A model generated the notes under the pieces. The model was not told where the DNA came from, made no database searches, and saw only the letters and a program-made list of their open reading frames with translations. Below, piece by piece: positions 31,660 to 43,864 of a stretch of DNA of 64,000 bases. Numbering within the stretch: position 1 is the stretch's first letter; the number at the start of each line of letters is the position of its first letter. This DNA comes from Bugulina stolonifera (lineage: Eukaryota > Bryozoa > Gymnolaemata > Cheilostomatida > Bugulidae): assembly GCA_935421135.1 (NCBI GenBank), contig OW285188.1:1261001-1325000 (forward strand), written 5' to 3'. The translations under genes and the position numbers were made by a program.

Positions 31660-33012
31660 TTGTGTGTTGAAGGTGGACAAAATCAGGATGAGAGAGATGA
31701 AAAACAAGGTGAAGAAGGAATACTACAGAAGAATCAGGAAAGTGCTAGAATCCAAGTTGAATAGAGGAAATAATTGTGTTAAAATCAATGAGCACAATGG
31801 GCTGTGGCTGCTGTGTGTGACACTGTTGGGACAGGGGACTGGAAGGTGGATGAGTTGAAGAACATGGACCGAAAGACAAAGAAAATTATGAACATGAACA
31901 AGGCATTATACCCCAAAGGCCGATGTGAATAGGTTGTATATCCCTAGAGAACAAGGATGAAGAGGATTAGAGGCAATGGAGGAGTGACAAGACTAGAGGA
32001 ATGCAGCCTGTCAAATTATCTGAAAAGGTTAAACATCAATGATGACTCAGTGATCAATGAATTTCTGAGAGGTAAGACTAAAAACAAACTAAACGGTGAG
32101 CATAAACAGTATCAAAAGTATGAATGGAAAGAGAAACAAACAGGACATTCTATTTACATAGCAATAAGTATAGTAAGAATCTTTACTAATACCTTATTGG
32201 CCTTCTGGTCAGGAATATGCAATAAATAAAGCTCTGCATCTGGAAAACCATTCAGGAATACAAAATATTGGTTTCAGAAAGGCTTCTGTATTCAAATATA
32301 GCAGAAAGGATTAAAATGTCATAAAGCCCCAAAGCCAGTGGTATCAGAGTGCATATATTACAACTGCACAAGCACACAAGTTGTCAGTCTTACAGACAGC
32401 ACCCTACTAGGTGTGATGGATTAGAAGATAGAGATTGGTTGAAGAAAGGTTGGATGAAGAAAGAACTGGAAGGGTTCTTGATGGCAGCACAAGATCAGGT
32501 CCTACCAACCAAGAATTATAAAGTCATTGTCATGCAGGAAGAAGGAAGTAAGACCTGCCAAGCGTGCGGAGAACGGGATGAAACTGTTAAACATCTGATC
32601 AATGAATGTGAGCAGCTTGCCCAGGGTGAATATAAGAGGAGACATGACCGGGAAGCAAACATCATCCACTGGAGTCGTGTGCACTTGATGGGTTCCAGAG
32701 AAATAAGAATTGGTGCAACCACAAGGCCAATGCAGTTCTTGAGAATAAAAACACCAAGATCCTGTGGTATTTTAATATACACACCGGCAGATGAATTGCA
32801 GCAAGGAGGCCAGATATTGTAGTCGACAAAAGGACCCCTAAGGCTGTATCTGGAGATTTCAAAGTGAGAAACAAGGAGCAAGAGAAGATGGTGAAGTATC
32901 AAGATTTGCTATTAGAGGTGAGTGGAATGTAGAAAGGAAAGACAAATGTGATCCCTATAGTGATTGGTGCTCTTAGAGCAAAGCACAAACTACTGGAATG
33001 GCTGGCAGTTCT
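31660..33012 (+). pseudogene. LINE-type retrotransposon relic (3' part of reverse-transcriptase ORF)
   Basis: Scattered open stretches on the plus strand, in several frames, match the C-terminal region of a family of invertebrate non-LTR reverse-transcriptase proteins. They are KNKVKKEYYRRIRKVLESKL near 31690; DRKTKKIMNMNKALYPK near 31870; the MAAQDQVLPTKNYK region near 32480; a zinc-knuckle-like CQACGERDETVKHLINEC near 32560; EYKRRHDREANIIHW near 32630; KEQEKMVKYQDLLLEV near 32875; and the final IPIVIGAL at about 32950. Numerous stops and frame changes show it is long dead. The catalytic YxDD region is not present. Confidence 0.75.
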
Positions 33013-33805
33013 TGAAGTAGGCCTACAGCAAAGTTTCTATATACCAAGTTTATCCAGCAAACAATGCCCATAGTCATTTGCCGTGGTTCTCTCGCCAAAA
33101 TTAGCAAACCGTTGCACTTTAACGAGCGCCCATCCTGTGGCCAGACGCTTAGGCTATAAAAATATAGGTCGGCAGTAGTAGTTAACAGTCTACACAAAGA
33201 GCGTACTTTTACCCTCTTTGGTTTACATGAGGCATAAATAGTCCAGACCACGTGATCAGTAGGATGGCTCGAACTTTTTGGGTCTTTTTCCTATATTTCT
33301 GCTTTTCTAAATGCTTGCATCTTCTATTGATGCTATCGGTATAAACATTATGTATTCTGAAAATAATTGGCTAGCATTACAAGTACTTTTAGCCAATCTC
33401 AGGGCAATCTTTTCACCAATCTTGAGAAGACTCCATTGTTTTATCGGTAATTTTTCGTTGCCGCTCAACTACTTTGAACTAGGCCGCTTATTAGGTCAGA
33501 TTTCGCGCGATCCTATTGGTGTATAAAGCCGTGGAACAACTTATTAGTTCTATAAACTTTGCCTACAGGAAAAGAAATAAAATCATACAACAGGAGGCCC
33601 TGGTGGGATCATCACATACACTCAGAAAGTTGCTGTCCATCTCAGTTGGGTGGTTGGTTCTAGACCGACGGCAGTGTAATTACCAGCTTCGCCGTGCATT
33701 AACCAGTAATAATAACAATAATAGTCAAAAATGCACAATAACTTAGCATCAGTCAAACAAAAAATACTACAAATAAACATACACTAACACTGCAGAGCAT
33801 CACCA
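33013..33805. other. Intergenic, no gene recognised
   Basis: No domain, element end or convincing exon seen. Confidence 0.4.
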
Positions 33806-33808
33806 TAA

Positions 33809-34132
33809 AGGCTCGGCTCCACGAGAAGGCGTTAGCTTCGGTAGAGCAACTTCGTTGTTCGTTGGCATGGCTCTAATGGCAATGGGTGGTACCAGTCCAC
33901 AAGTGGCCCTAATTACTATCCAGCCAATAACAAAAGCTTATTTTAAATAAATTATATAATTGGAGCCGTTGTATCTAATATTAACCAATCACCACAGCGC
34001 TCCGTGAAGCCGTGGTCTGAAAAGATCAATGTGTTGGTCTCTGCATAGCCGAACAAACAAGGTGCCGATTTGCTCTAGAATAAGGCTCCGAAGGCCGAAA
34101 AAGAACATTCAGCCTCTCGTGTAGCCGAGCCT
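33809..34132. mobile_element. PIF/Harbinger-like MITE
   Basis: The ends are AGGCTCGGCTCCACGAGA and TCTCGTGTAGCCGAGCCT, with TAA on both sides (33806-33808 and 34133-34135). A 3-bp TWA duplication is the PIF/Harbinger signature. 324 bp, non-coding. Confidence 0.82.
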
Positions 34133-36155
34133 TAAGGTAAATGTATGGACTTTTCTATGAGCGTCCAGATAACACTAGAAACTGAGTAAAAGTACTATAG
34201 TCACTGTAGGCCTGCTTATTGACTCGAGCTTGAATATCACTTTGCCTACATTATGACTTTAGTTAGCACTTTAACTTTTACTGGCACTTGATGATTTGAA
34301 CTTGTATTCCTAATTGTACTAGATCTCAATGTGGAAACATTACCTGCGATTGTACGAAATACTTTAATATTGCAGTTCTACTTCTACTACTTGTACTTTT
34401 CAGCCTAGGACTTTTGGTACTTTCCCTGTACTTGGCTCAAGTCAATTCTAGGAACAGCAGCACTGATATTGTATCACACTTCACAGGATGACCAACCAAA
34501 ATTTGTAAAAATGAGTTGAAGATATTTAGGAAAAATTCTTCAGGATAGTTGTTGAATATTGACTGTACCAATGGCATGGTAAAAGATTTCCTGTACTCTT
34601 GTACTAAATTTTATAGATGTTTTAAATAGTAGGCTGTATTATTAATCAAGTTTTAGGTGAACTACCAGGCCTTGGGTATGACATGAAACAAAAGGTAATC
34701 AAATAATACTATAACAAACCTTGTTGCTATTCAAATTCAATAGAATAGATAAAACAGATAACAAAAGCATTAATACTAACACAGAAGGTTATACTGTGAG
34801 GTCAATTTTCATATATTTAGCAGAATGAGGTTCACTAAGAGTAAAAAGTTAGGGGCATAAAAGATGACAACTCTCTAGAAATGCAAAGTTCTAGTTCTAG
34901 TTTGTTTTAGTCCTTTAGACCATTAGGGGATGTGAAGAAAATCCTAATCAAAAATTGAAACTAAAAGTCGGTTTGAGATCGTAATTCTCTTGGGGTGTGA
35001 TGAATAAAACTATGATGTAAAAAATTAAATTTGCAGAACAGGCTTGCGGCAAGGAATGACTGACAGATCTAGTGATATGGGCTGCTGAAGATCTATGTGT
35101 ACTCAAATTATTAAATCTTTGTACTAAAATAGAATATTGAATTTTGTTGTTACTTAAAACTTTCAAAAGTGACTTGATACGGAAAGTTTTTCTTCTTGAT
35201 TTTATAACGGTCTACGAACATTGACTTATTGAATATTGCATTGGACATTGCATAGTCTATAGCGCTTGTTACTACATTGGAATATGATACACTATGGCAT
35301 GCCACATTAATGTTTTCAACACATTTGCACACGGACTTTTTATTCATTAGTATGGTGTTTATATTTTGCAAAATCTGATGTTATTGTTTTATTTATTTTG
35401 TAAGAGGCTTTTGTATGGCCTTTAGAAGCTTATACCAGGGTATGTCTCAATGCTGAAATTTATTTAGCTGCTAGAATACTGATAGCAACACTTGTTTTTT
35501 TTGTCTGACCGTGCCTGGTCATGCTTACGTCAATTGGTTGGCTTGAACCCGTCTCCACCCAGCACCGTAATCTTGTGACAGAAAACGTCTGAAGTTTTAA
35601 TTATGTGTTTTTGCCGATTTCGGGACACTACAGTGTCCAATCAGTCTCTTAGGATACATTTGGACGCTGTAAATATACTACTACTATAAAACTGAGAGAA
35701 AACTTAGGTTCAGTACCCAGTTTAGTATTGGACTCTGATGCTATAACGTCTTTTATTACAATGCTACTTCTACGCTATCTTTGTGGAGACATCTCTATCT
35801 ACATAGGAGGCCTAAGTTATTACATTCAGCCATGTAATTGTATTTGTATTTCTTTCTTGTTAATTCCGTGTCTATTATTTAATATGTTTTGTTACTTATG
35901 TAACATGTGCATATGTTTAAGTTTTAGTTTAATACATTATTACGGCTATGATGCGAATCGAATGTAAAAAATATTTAGTAAAATTGTTCTCTGAAATTCG
36001 GTCTAGTTAATTCCAAATTAAAACATCTAATAGTATGTTACATAATTCTGGGTAATCACAATAACAAAAGATGAAATGATCTACGGTCTGCCGTTTGTGA
36101 TCTGCGGTCTGTCGTCCTCCAATCAAAATCGGGGTCGAAAATTAGGACAATTTAT

Positions 36156-36580
36156 ATATGTTGCAATGCTGGCAGTCAGACACTCGGCTCTAATTGGTGC
36201 TAGGACCTTGGGACCGGGTCCCCCGACATCGTTGCCGGGGCGGGTGCCTAGTCTTAGGCCCTTGGACACGAAAAGGCAGGGAGGGTACTCAACCCACTCC
36301 ACCCGCCGGATGGGTGTTGCAACTCAGGCTATGCCGGCATTGATTATTCCCTGGACCCGTGATTCCTATATGTTGCAATGCTGCCGGTGAGGATCTCGGC
36401 TCCGGGTGGTGCTAGGACCTTGGGACCGGGTCCCCAGGCATCGCTGCTGGGGAGGGTCTACAGCCTTAGGCCTTCAATCACGACCCAGAGCGGGGTGGGT
36501 ACCCGACCCACCCTACCCACTACATTGGTGTTGGAACTCGGGCTATGTGCTTGGAGTCGTCTCCCTAATGCGAGGAAACA
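36156..36580. repeat. 212-bp GC-rich tandem duplication
   Basis: Two copies starting ATATGTTGCAATGCTG (36156 and 36368), each with GTGCTAGGACCTTGGGACCG and GGGT..CCCACC segments. They stand out as GC-rich islands in AT-rich DNA. The open frames across them look accidental. Confidence 0.85.
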
Positions 36581-37104
36581 CAACTCCTCATGAGGTCACT
36601 GTAACACGTCTGCACCAATATAGAGGTCATACACACGCATGACCACAGTACTTGAACACAAGCCATCATTTCATGTGAGCGAAGCGAGCAAACTTTGCGG
36701 TGAAACTTGGGTCGCAGACCAAGCACAAAGTACTTGTCAATATAAAATAGCATACAGCTTGGTCAACTATTATCATTATACATGTATAGTCTACTTAAAC
36801 CAAGTATATGTATAACATAATCCCATGTCATATACATTGTATATACGGCATCTTAGCAGCAGGGTTAAGAACAGCATTCAAATCAGTTAATTAATACTAT
36901 CTAAAATTATATTGTGCAATTAATAGTCTATCCGTATGGGCTTGATTGATATTGCTTTACCTCCAAATCATTATAGTTTTAGTATTTCAACTTTTTATAC
37001 AGTAATTCTCAGTCTTCTTTTAAACTAAATGTTTATTAGAGTTGTATGCTGTTTGATGTAATAACCTTGGATCAATAGCCATTCAACTATTCTCAAACTG
37101 CATG

Positions 37105-37895
37105 TTTAAAGTAGTACACGATTCAAAATATAAGTATTCTAGTCAGTAAGTTCACATTTTGAACTTCAAAACGATGTGCAACTTGACTATATTTACATTA
37201 TTTACTTCAGTGCAATCAGACTGTAAAGTTTTTATATTGCCAAAAACGCTCAGCTATTCAACAATAAGTGAATAAGTGAATAAGTGACGTCACCTGTTCA
37301 GGTTATCACTAGTGCGATCAAGCGGCACGTTGACTACTAGTTCTAAGAGCAGCGCAAACACTGGATGTTCCAATACAAATTACTAATAATCATCGATCTA
37401 TATTTAGTATTCATGCAACATGTGCATAGCTTAATGTGTGAAGGGGATTTAATTTTTGTCCCAATGATTTGCTAAAATTTGTCAATGAACAAGGGCTTGT
37501 TTACAATTGACATTGTACTCTGTTTTAATAGGTCAACTAGTCATGTGCACTAGTGCAATATACTAAACTATAAGTAAGGAGCACTCCTCCCACAGTAAAG
37601 CTGTAACAATTGACCTATTTATAACTAACACTCTCTCATTGGTTGTCTTTATTTCTTTGTTCAGCTATGTGGATGCTCATTCATACTGAACAGACAAGTG
37701 ACATCAATGAATAGCAGGGAATTTCTGGCAAAATTTCCTGAGCTTTCACAAAATCACTAAATTTCAACGATTTTTGAGGTGCAAATACAGCCATTTGTAC
37801 ATGGTCAACCAAGTCAAGTTGCACATCATTTTGAAGCTCAATATGTGAACTTACTAACTAGAATACTTATATTTTGAATCTTGTAATACTTTAAA
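37105..37895. mobile_element. Inverted-repeat MITE-like element
   Basis: The left arm, 37105-37193 (TTTAAAGTAGTAC... AACTTGAC), and right arm, 37811-37895, are imperfect complements of about 85-90 bp, sharing ATTCAAAATATAAGTATTCT. No clear target duplication. Confidence 0.7.
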
Positions 37896-38260
37896 CTGTG
37901 AACCATAATATACAAGGGAACTCGCATTGTTGGTTCCATTGTCTTAGAACGAAGCTCCATTACACCATAGAAGCCATTGTATGATTATTTTGTCTCAGAG
38001 TATTTTGGGCACCTTACCATCGTGGGAGATAACTGCATATGATAAAGCCGGCATACAATAACAGTTTCTATTTTCCCTAGTACATACAACAAGCAGATTT
38101 TCATTACAATTCTAATGTCTCTAAGCCATGATCTTTTGTAAGCTTAGTAATGCTATTTTCTCTTCCCTTAATACTATAAATAAAAAGCACAACCTGTTTT
38201 TGAAGCCTCTCTAGTTGTAAAATTTGCTTTTTCAGGTGTGAATCCCTAATCTCAGCCGCT

Positions 38261-38438
38261 TAAACAATGCTTAGAGGCCTAAGCCACACAGACGCATTTT
38301 AGAGAAACAATTGCTAGTTAGACTCATATGATGCATTTTGTGGAAGCTGGACTCATTTATTTGCTGCAGTGAGCTGTGCTTTTAATCCAGCCAATAAATA
38401 GCCTATTTGGCTTAGCTTAGGCCTCTAAGCATTGTTTA
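38261..38438. mobile_element. Short MITE with inverted ends
   Basis: TAAACAATGCTTAGAGGCCT and AGGCCTCTAAGCATTGTTTA are exact complements at the two ends of a 178-bp segment. Confidence 0.8.
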
Positions 38439-38881
38439 CATTTCTAGGGAGTTGTCATCTTTTATGTCTCAAACACTTTAGTAGACTTCATTCAGCTAAA
38501 TATTATATGAAAGTTGGACATATAATGTAATAGAATACAATATGTAAATAGAAATTCAGGATCCTTTTCATCAATCTAATCAAATTAGGCCTGGTAGTTC
38601 AACTAAAGCTAATAATGATAAAAATATTATAGTGCATCCTACTATTTAAAATATAAAATTATATGCAATTTGATACAAGAGTACAGAAAATCTTTTACCA
38701 TGTTATTTGCACAGACATTTTTCAGCAAAAATCCTGAAAAATTTTCCTTGAACATGTTCGTTGGACTCATTTTTATATTTTTTTGACTCATTTTTACAAA
38801 TTTTGGTTGGTCACCCTGCTGTCTGTGTATGGCCAAGCAATCACAATGTTAACAATCAACCAATCAATCAATCATCAATCA

Positions 38882-38899
38882 CATAGAGATAACTCTATG
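38882..38899. repeat. 18-bp near-palindrome resembling CATAGAG element ends
   Basis: CATAGAGATAACTCTATG looks like the two ends of the CATAGAG(G/T)TA family at 39133 joined head to head. It could be an excision trace or a coincidence. Confidence 0.3.
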
Positions 38900-39132
38900 A
38901 TCAATCAGACCTGCGATCATGCAACTCTATCCTGCGATAAACATGGGAAGCAACGCTCCTATCCTGTCTATTGTTTTAAGGTCCTATCTTCATTGGTTCA
39001 ATGAATGCGCTTAGTCAAATAGCGGCAGCTTTATTATAACAGCACTATCATAACTTTTCCAGTTAGACTACTTTTGGTTTTTCGGATATGGCTGCTGATT
39101 GGTCAGTGTATACGAAAAAACCTGTTTTATAC

Positions 39133-42100
39133 CATAGAGGTAACACCCCATAGAGCAGGAACTTGAAAATTTTCCGCTATTAAACGCCGATTGGCCACTT
39201 GATGCCAGTTTTCCCCACGAGCGGCCATGATGCGATGGGGATTTCGTCCGTTTGTTTACATTAGTTACCATTACAATTATATATAAAACATAAACTTTTT
39301 CAACGCTGTTATTTACAGATACTATTTGTGTAAAATGTTTTGAATTTATATCTAAACTGTTAAATAATAACTCTGCCTTTTCACAATAACAGTGATTTTG
39401 AACATCTCTCTGTAAAATAGGACTTTAAAGAAAAATAAGAATAGATGTTTACTCGACCAAATAATACTAGTAACCGACTAGCACGGCAGCGTATATCGGT
39501 AGAAAGTCTGTGAATGCGTTGATTGGTCAACCAGAATAAAACCGCATATTATTGGGTATTAAAATCTCTAATCGCTAACATGATAGGCTTATTGTACATA
39601 GTTATCTACCCATAAAGGACTTTCGATAGCACGTGAACAATTCTCTGTTAATTTCAAAAAATGAGCGTGGCATTCCTGGAACAATAATTATACAATCTGA
39701 CAATCTCATATAGTTAACATTGGTGTGATTGCAAGAGTGTACTTTGGGTTTCTTTGGACTAACAGTGTGGTTAGTATGAATACAGTACGGTTGTTGTGAG
39801 TTTGAACTGGAAAGACAATGAAATAAATTCAATTGTTATTTATAATTTTATTGTAGAATTATAGTATATTGTTGTAAAATTAAAAATTTACTCAATAAGA
39901 AAATTAAATAATATCATAATTTTAATTAGCCCAGAAGTTATAGCAAGTATAATTGTTTAAAATTAATAAGCACATTCATTTATCCAGCAATAGTCATAGT
40001 GGAATCTCTCGATACTGTTATTGATTGATTGAGGCTGAGTTAAATTAACTTTGCTCACTGTCACTGCTGTACCTATAGTTATTAATTACAGTAATGGTAA
40101 TAGGCTACTACTACGTTGTAAATATAGTAATACTATCAGGTGAAGTTGTGATCGCGACTCAGTAGCAATTTATTACAATAGTCACAGATCAAAATCACTC
40201 ACTCATTAGATCAGTGACTACACTAGACTATACCTACTAATTACTAAACTAACTATTATTTTATTAATTCAGGTGATTTCCATAGACTATCTATCAACAT
40301 GAACATGTTTATCATTGAATTGGTTATAATTATTTATATAATTATTTTATAATATTAATATTTGTGATTGTAAATTAATTTTTTTGTAATAGTAATTATA
40401 ATAGGCTATAAATATAATAGACCTATTAAGATTATAATTATTGTAATTGTGTTATAGGCCTATCACCATTACTTTGAATGCTAGTATAGGCTAACTTTAT
40501 ATTGCTAGGAAATTTATTTAAGAAGTCTATAAACTATCAATGACTTTGTTTCACAGATGTGAACTTTCCTTTGTCCATTCCTGTCTAGAGTTTGATTCCG
40601 AGGCTTTGTAGTATCTAATTGCCTAGCACAGTTAGTAGCCCAAATACATTATAATCAAAGATCTGCACCAGCTTAGCACAACCTTAGAATGGTTTCAAGC
40701 TAAACTATAACTGAAAGGAAAGATGATATGGAAGGAAAAATCTAAATTTATTAGGGCTGTTAATTAGTCATTAAACATTATAATGTAGAACGTTTTATAG
40801 TCTTATGCAAGTTTAGGCCTACGTCATTTATTTAATTTCTTGGTAACAGTTTGGTTAACCAAAACTTTCCTAGCCTTTCTACCTACAATGGAATAGGTGC
40901 AGGTTGAGTTGTAGCATTGATTTGTTATTTATAGGTTGGAGACTAAGTGAAATCTGGATACCACGATGCACATCACCACAACTCTATGTGTGGTGCTCAT
41001 CCATCATACCCATCAAGTAGGTTATGATTATGAACTCTTTTCCTGGGACTCGTGCACACAAACTGTAACAACTGCTTCCCAATTAGAAATGGGTTTCACG
41101 GTTAAAATGAGATGCTTGATTTAATTAAGGCTTGTAGTTTTATATATGTGGGAGAAGGTACTTGGTAGATTTCTGTCGTCTATTATAGAGCTGTTATGAA
41201 TTTAATTCATAGGTAACATCCAGAGTGATCAACTATGTCAACATATATGTCTTATCGAAATCGTACTTTATGTTACTCTGATATAATGTGATGCCAATTT
41301 GGCAAGAATCATGTAACTACTAATAGCTGTACTATTATGGTAGGACAGTAGGCATTGAACATGTTTCGTTACTGCTTTATTATTTGGGTCTAATACCTCT
41401 TATATGTATGTAAACTATTTATCTGTGGTACGTGTGAAGCATTTATTTATCCGGTATCAATTTCCTAATATAGATCTACTAGACAGAATATTGATCTGTG
41501 CTGATGCTGTGAATTTTGAAGAGCTGGCTGACCTTATTCCTAAGAATGGCAAGGAGTGACTTCTGAATATTGAATAAGAGTTCTTATGCTATTTTGATTC
41601 AGTAAATATTTAAAATAGATTTGGTCAAAATATTGGCATTTATACTCCATGTTATGAATTGGATTTGTTTGTCTACATAAATGTTTTTATTTGTAATATG
41701 CAACTTCTGCAAATCTGCTCTACATATAGAAATACACCTACTAATACTTATACTCTATCAATCATGTGATACCAGGGTAAACCATAGGACGTAGGACAAT
41801 TAACAACTACAGTAGCTTTAGCTGTATTGTAATTTGAGGTAAAAGTAAAGTAATCTTGCCTACTGAAAGCCAAAATAACTAGAACTAGGTGATGTGTAAT
41901 AATAATTTTGTGATGTACTTATATACTAATATACAATATTTGAAATTACCATGCAGTTACTATCAAAATTACAAAATATAATAAATACAATAATTACGTT
42001 GGTCTGAAATAATTGGAAAATATGTGTGCAACAGAAAATTTCAGATTATTGGTAGCAAAGAACAAATTTTGACTACTAACTAAATGACTAACTAATCATA

Positions 42101-42222
42101 GCAGCGCATACGTAACTAATGTAAACAAACGGTAACTACCCCAACACATCATGGCCGCTAGGGATGAAAAGTGGCATCACAAAATTTACCGGAGTTCCTG
42201 CTCTAGGGGAGATAACTCTATG
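39133..42222. mobile_element. hAT-like element, copy A (3090 bp)
   Basis: It starts CATAGAGGTAACACCCCATA and ends GGGGAGATAACTCTATG; about 110 bp of subterminal sequence (AGCAGGAACT, GGCCATGATG, GTTTGTTTACATTAGTTAC) is inverted at the two ends. The flanks are TTTTATAC at 39125-39132 and 42223-42230, a perfect 8-bp duplication. The same element lies inverted at 52484-55591. Only short open frames are present. Confidence 0.92.
39602..39832 (-). other. Short open frame in hAT-like copy A, conserved in copy B
   Basis: 76 codons beginning MNLFHCLSSSNSQQPYC. The counterpart in copy B (54874-55122) has 82 codons, with an in-frame difference after VPGMP. The similarity may only reflect overall copy identity; no transposase motif is seen. 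Confidence 0.25.
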
Positions 42223-43864
42223 TTTTATACATAGAATCTTACTCCTTGATAGAATAAACAGGTTTCATATATCTGCAGGACCCTGAAACCTGATCCTGGT
42301 CCTAGGCCTGGTAGGTGCGACTGATCGAACCAGCGTGACGTATATCCTATTTAAAAGGCTAAAGCGCATTTTTCCTATTCGAAGATAATAATATTATTAT
42401 TATTATTATTATTCGAATACTACACGTGTAAAAGCAACACATGATAATATTATTATACTTGTATTTCAACTCACACAATTATTCAAATGTAGGATGGGGT
42501 ACTATTACCTTACTATATTTTTGCGGTGCAAGTTTATGTACTAATACTATGCAGTGTTATCAACATGTATTATTATAAAACAGCATTAGATTGGCGTTTG
42601 TGCATTAGACACTCACCAAAGCAGTGGAATAGCAGGAAGTGTAATTTTTTATTCTGAATAATAGTCTACAGCAATTCACTTCTAGGTTGCACCCTCCAGT
42701 GTTATCACTTTATTATTATCCAACCTGCACTGACCGTTACCAGTCACAGTACATTGTGATTATTATTCAGTAACAAGAACAAAATAGTGGATGATGTAAA
42801 ACAATTTATTAAAACCTGCTATTCATGTTAACAACAAATTCTGAACATCAAATCATCAGATTGCAAAACAGTGTAATCATTTATATCAGGTAATAATTAT
42901 AGCTTTGACCTACACTAAAACAGGAAAATATAACGACTGATAAACTTCTTGGTAAAATACAAAATATCAAAAACAGTCTTGTAATTTCATCGAGGTCACA
43001 AATCCAAAAAGATTCTTCAGTTTTATTGCTCTTGAACCATAAAAAACAATTCAAATGGGTACATGAAAACTGTAAATTTATTGAATTGAAGAATAAAATA
43101 AAATAAAATATATAGCTTGAATGTCACTCTTCCTTAAAGGAAGGTACGCCAATTATAAAGTATGAATACATCAACAAGCGTACCTTATGTTCATAAATGA
43201 TAACAAATGCAGAACATCTATACAACTTAGAAAGTATTGTGAAAAAAATCTAGAAGTTAATTTAGCAGGTCAAAATTTTAGAGAGCAATTGTTGCACTAT
43301 GTTAGTAAACACTCATCAGCTGTTCAAAGAAAATGCCTCAATCTGAGACCTTAGAGCAAATATAATGTTGTCCAAAAAGTTTCGACCCAGGGTCATGTTG
43401 TATTGAATTACATTTGCTACTCCATTCACTCAAATGTACTATGTACTCGTATGTTTAGACTCACAGCCTTTGAAAAAGAAGTTACACTACTTCGTAGACA
43501 CTGAGATAGAAGATAGTCGCTTCTTTACTGCTTTCTGCTTTTTCTCATCTACAAAATATTTGAATGTATTGTACATGTACATACATGTAACACTGTGAAT
43601 GTGGTAGTGAAAAGCACTATATGCAAGCTCATTGTAGTCAGCAGTTACATGTAATTTATTTCCACTCATTTACTGCATATCATAGTCACGGTATAGAAAT
43701 AATATATGCAGGTAATTTTTGACATTGAATATCTCGGGTACTGGCAGGTTCAGAGGTCATTGGTTTAAATGAAGCAAGTGAACTGATTAGCGTCCTAATA
43801 TTTACATGTGCAAGGAATATTGAATTGCAAAGAAAGCCATTACCAACCCATATGCTAAAATTCC

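Larger units (their letters stand above)
34484..38818. mobile_element. 4.3-kb long-terminal-inverted-repeat element
   Basis: It begins CAGGATGACCAACCAAAATT and ends with the near complement AATTTTGGTTGGTCACCCTG. Similarity between the arms extends about 400 bp inward (34484-about 34890 against about 38440-38818). That includes a GATGACAACTC block and a shared stretch around GCCTGGTAGTTCA. No target duplication could be confirmed. The interior holds two smaller inverted-repeat elements and a GC-rich tandem duplication; no transposase frame. Confidence 0.7.

Noticed and set aside
36076..36642. Overlapping frames of 70-104 codons in the GC-rich duplication
   Set aside because: Several frames are open simultaneously and change between the two copies; no conserved protein.
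42385..42412. TTA/TAA microsatellite considered as a structural element
   Set aside because: Simple repeat only.
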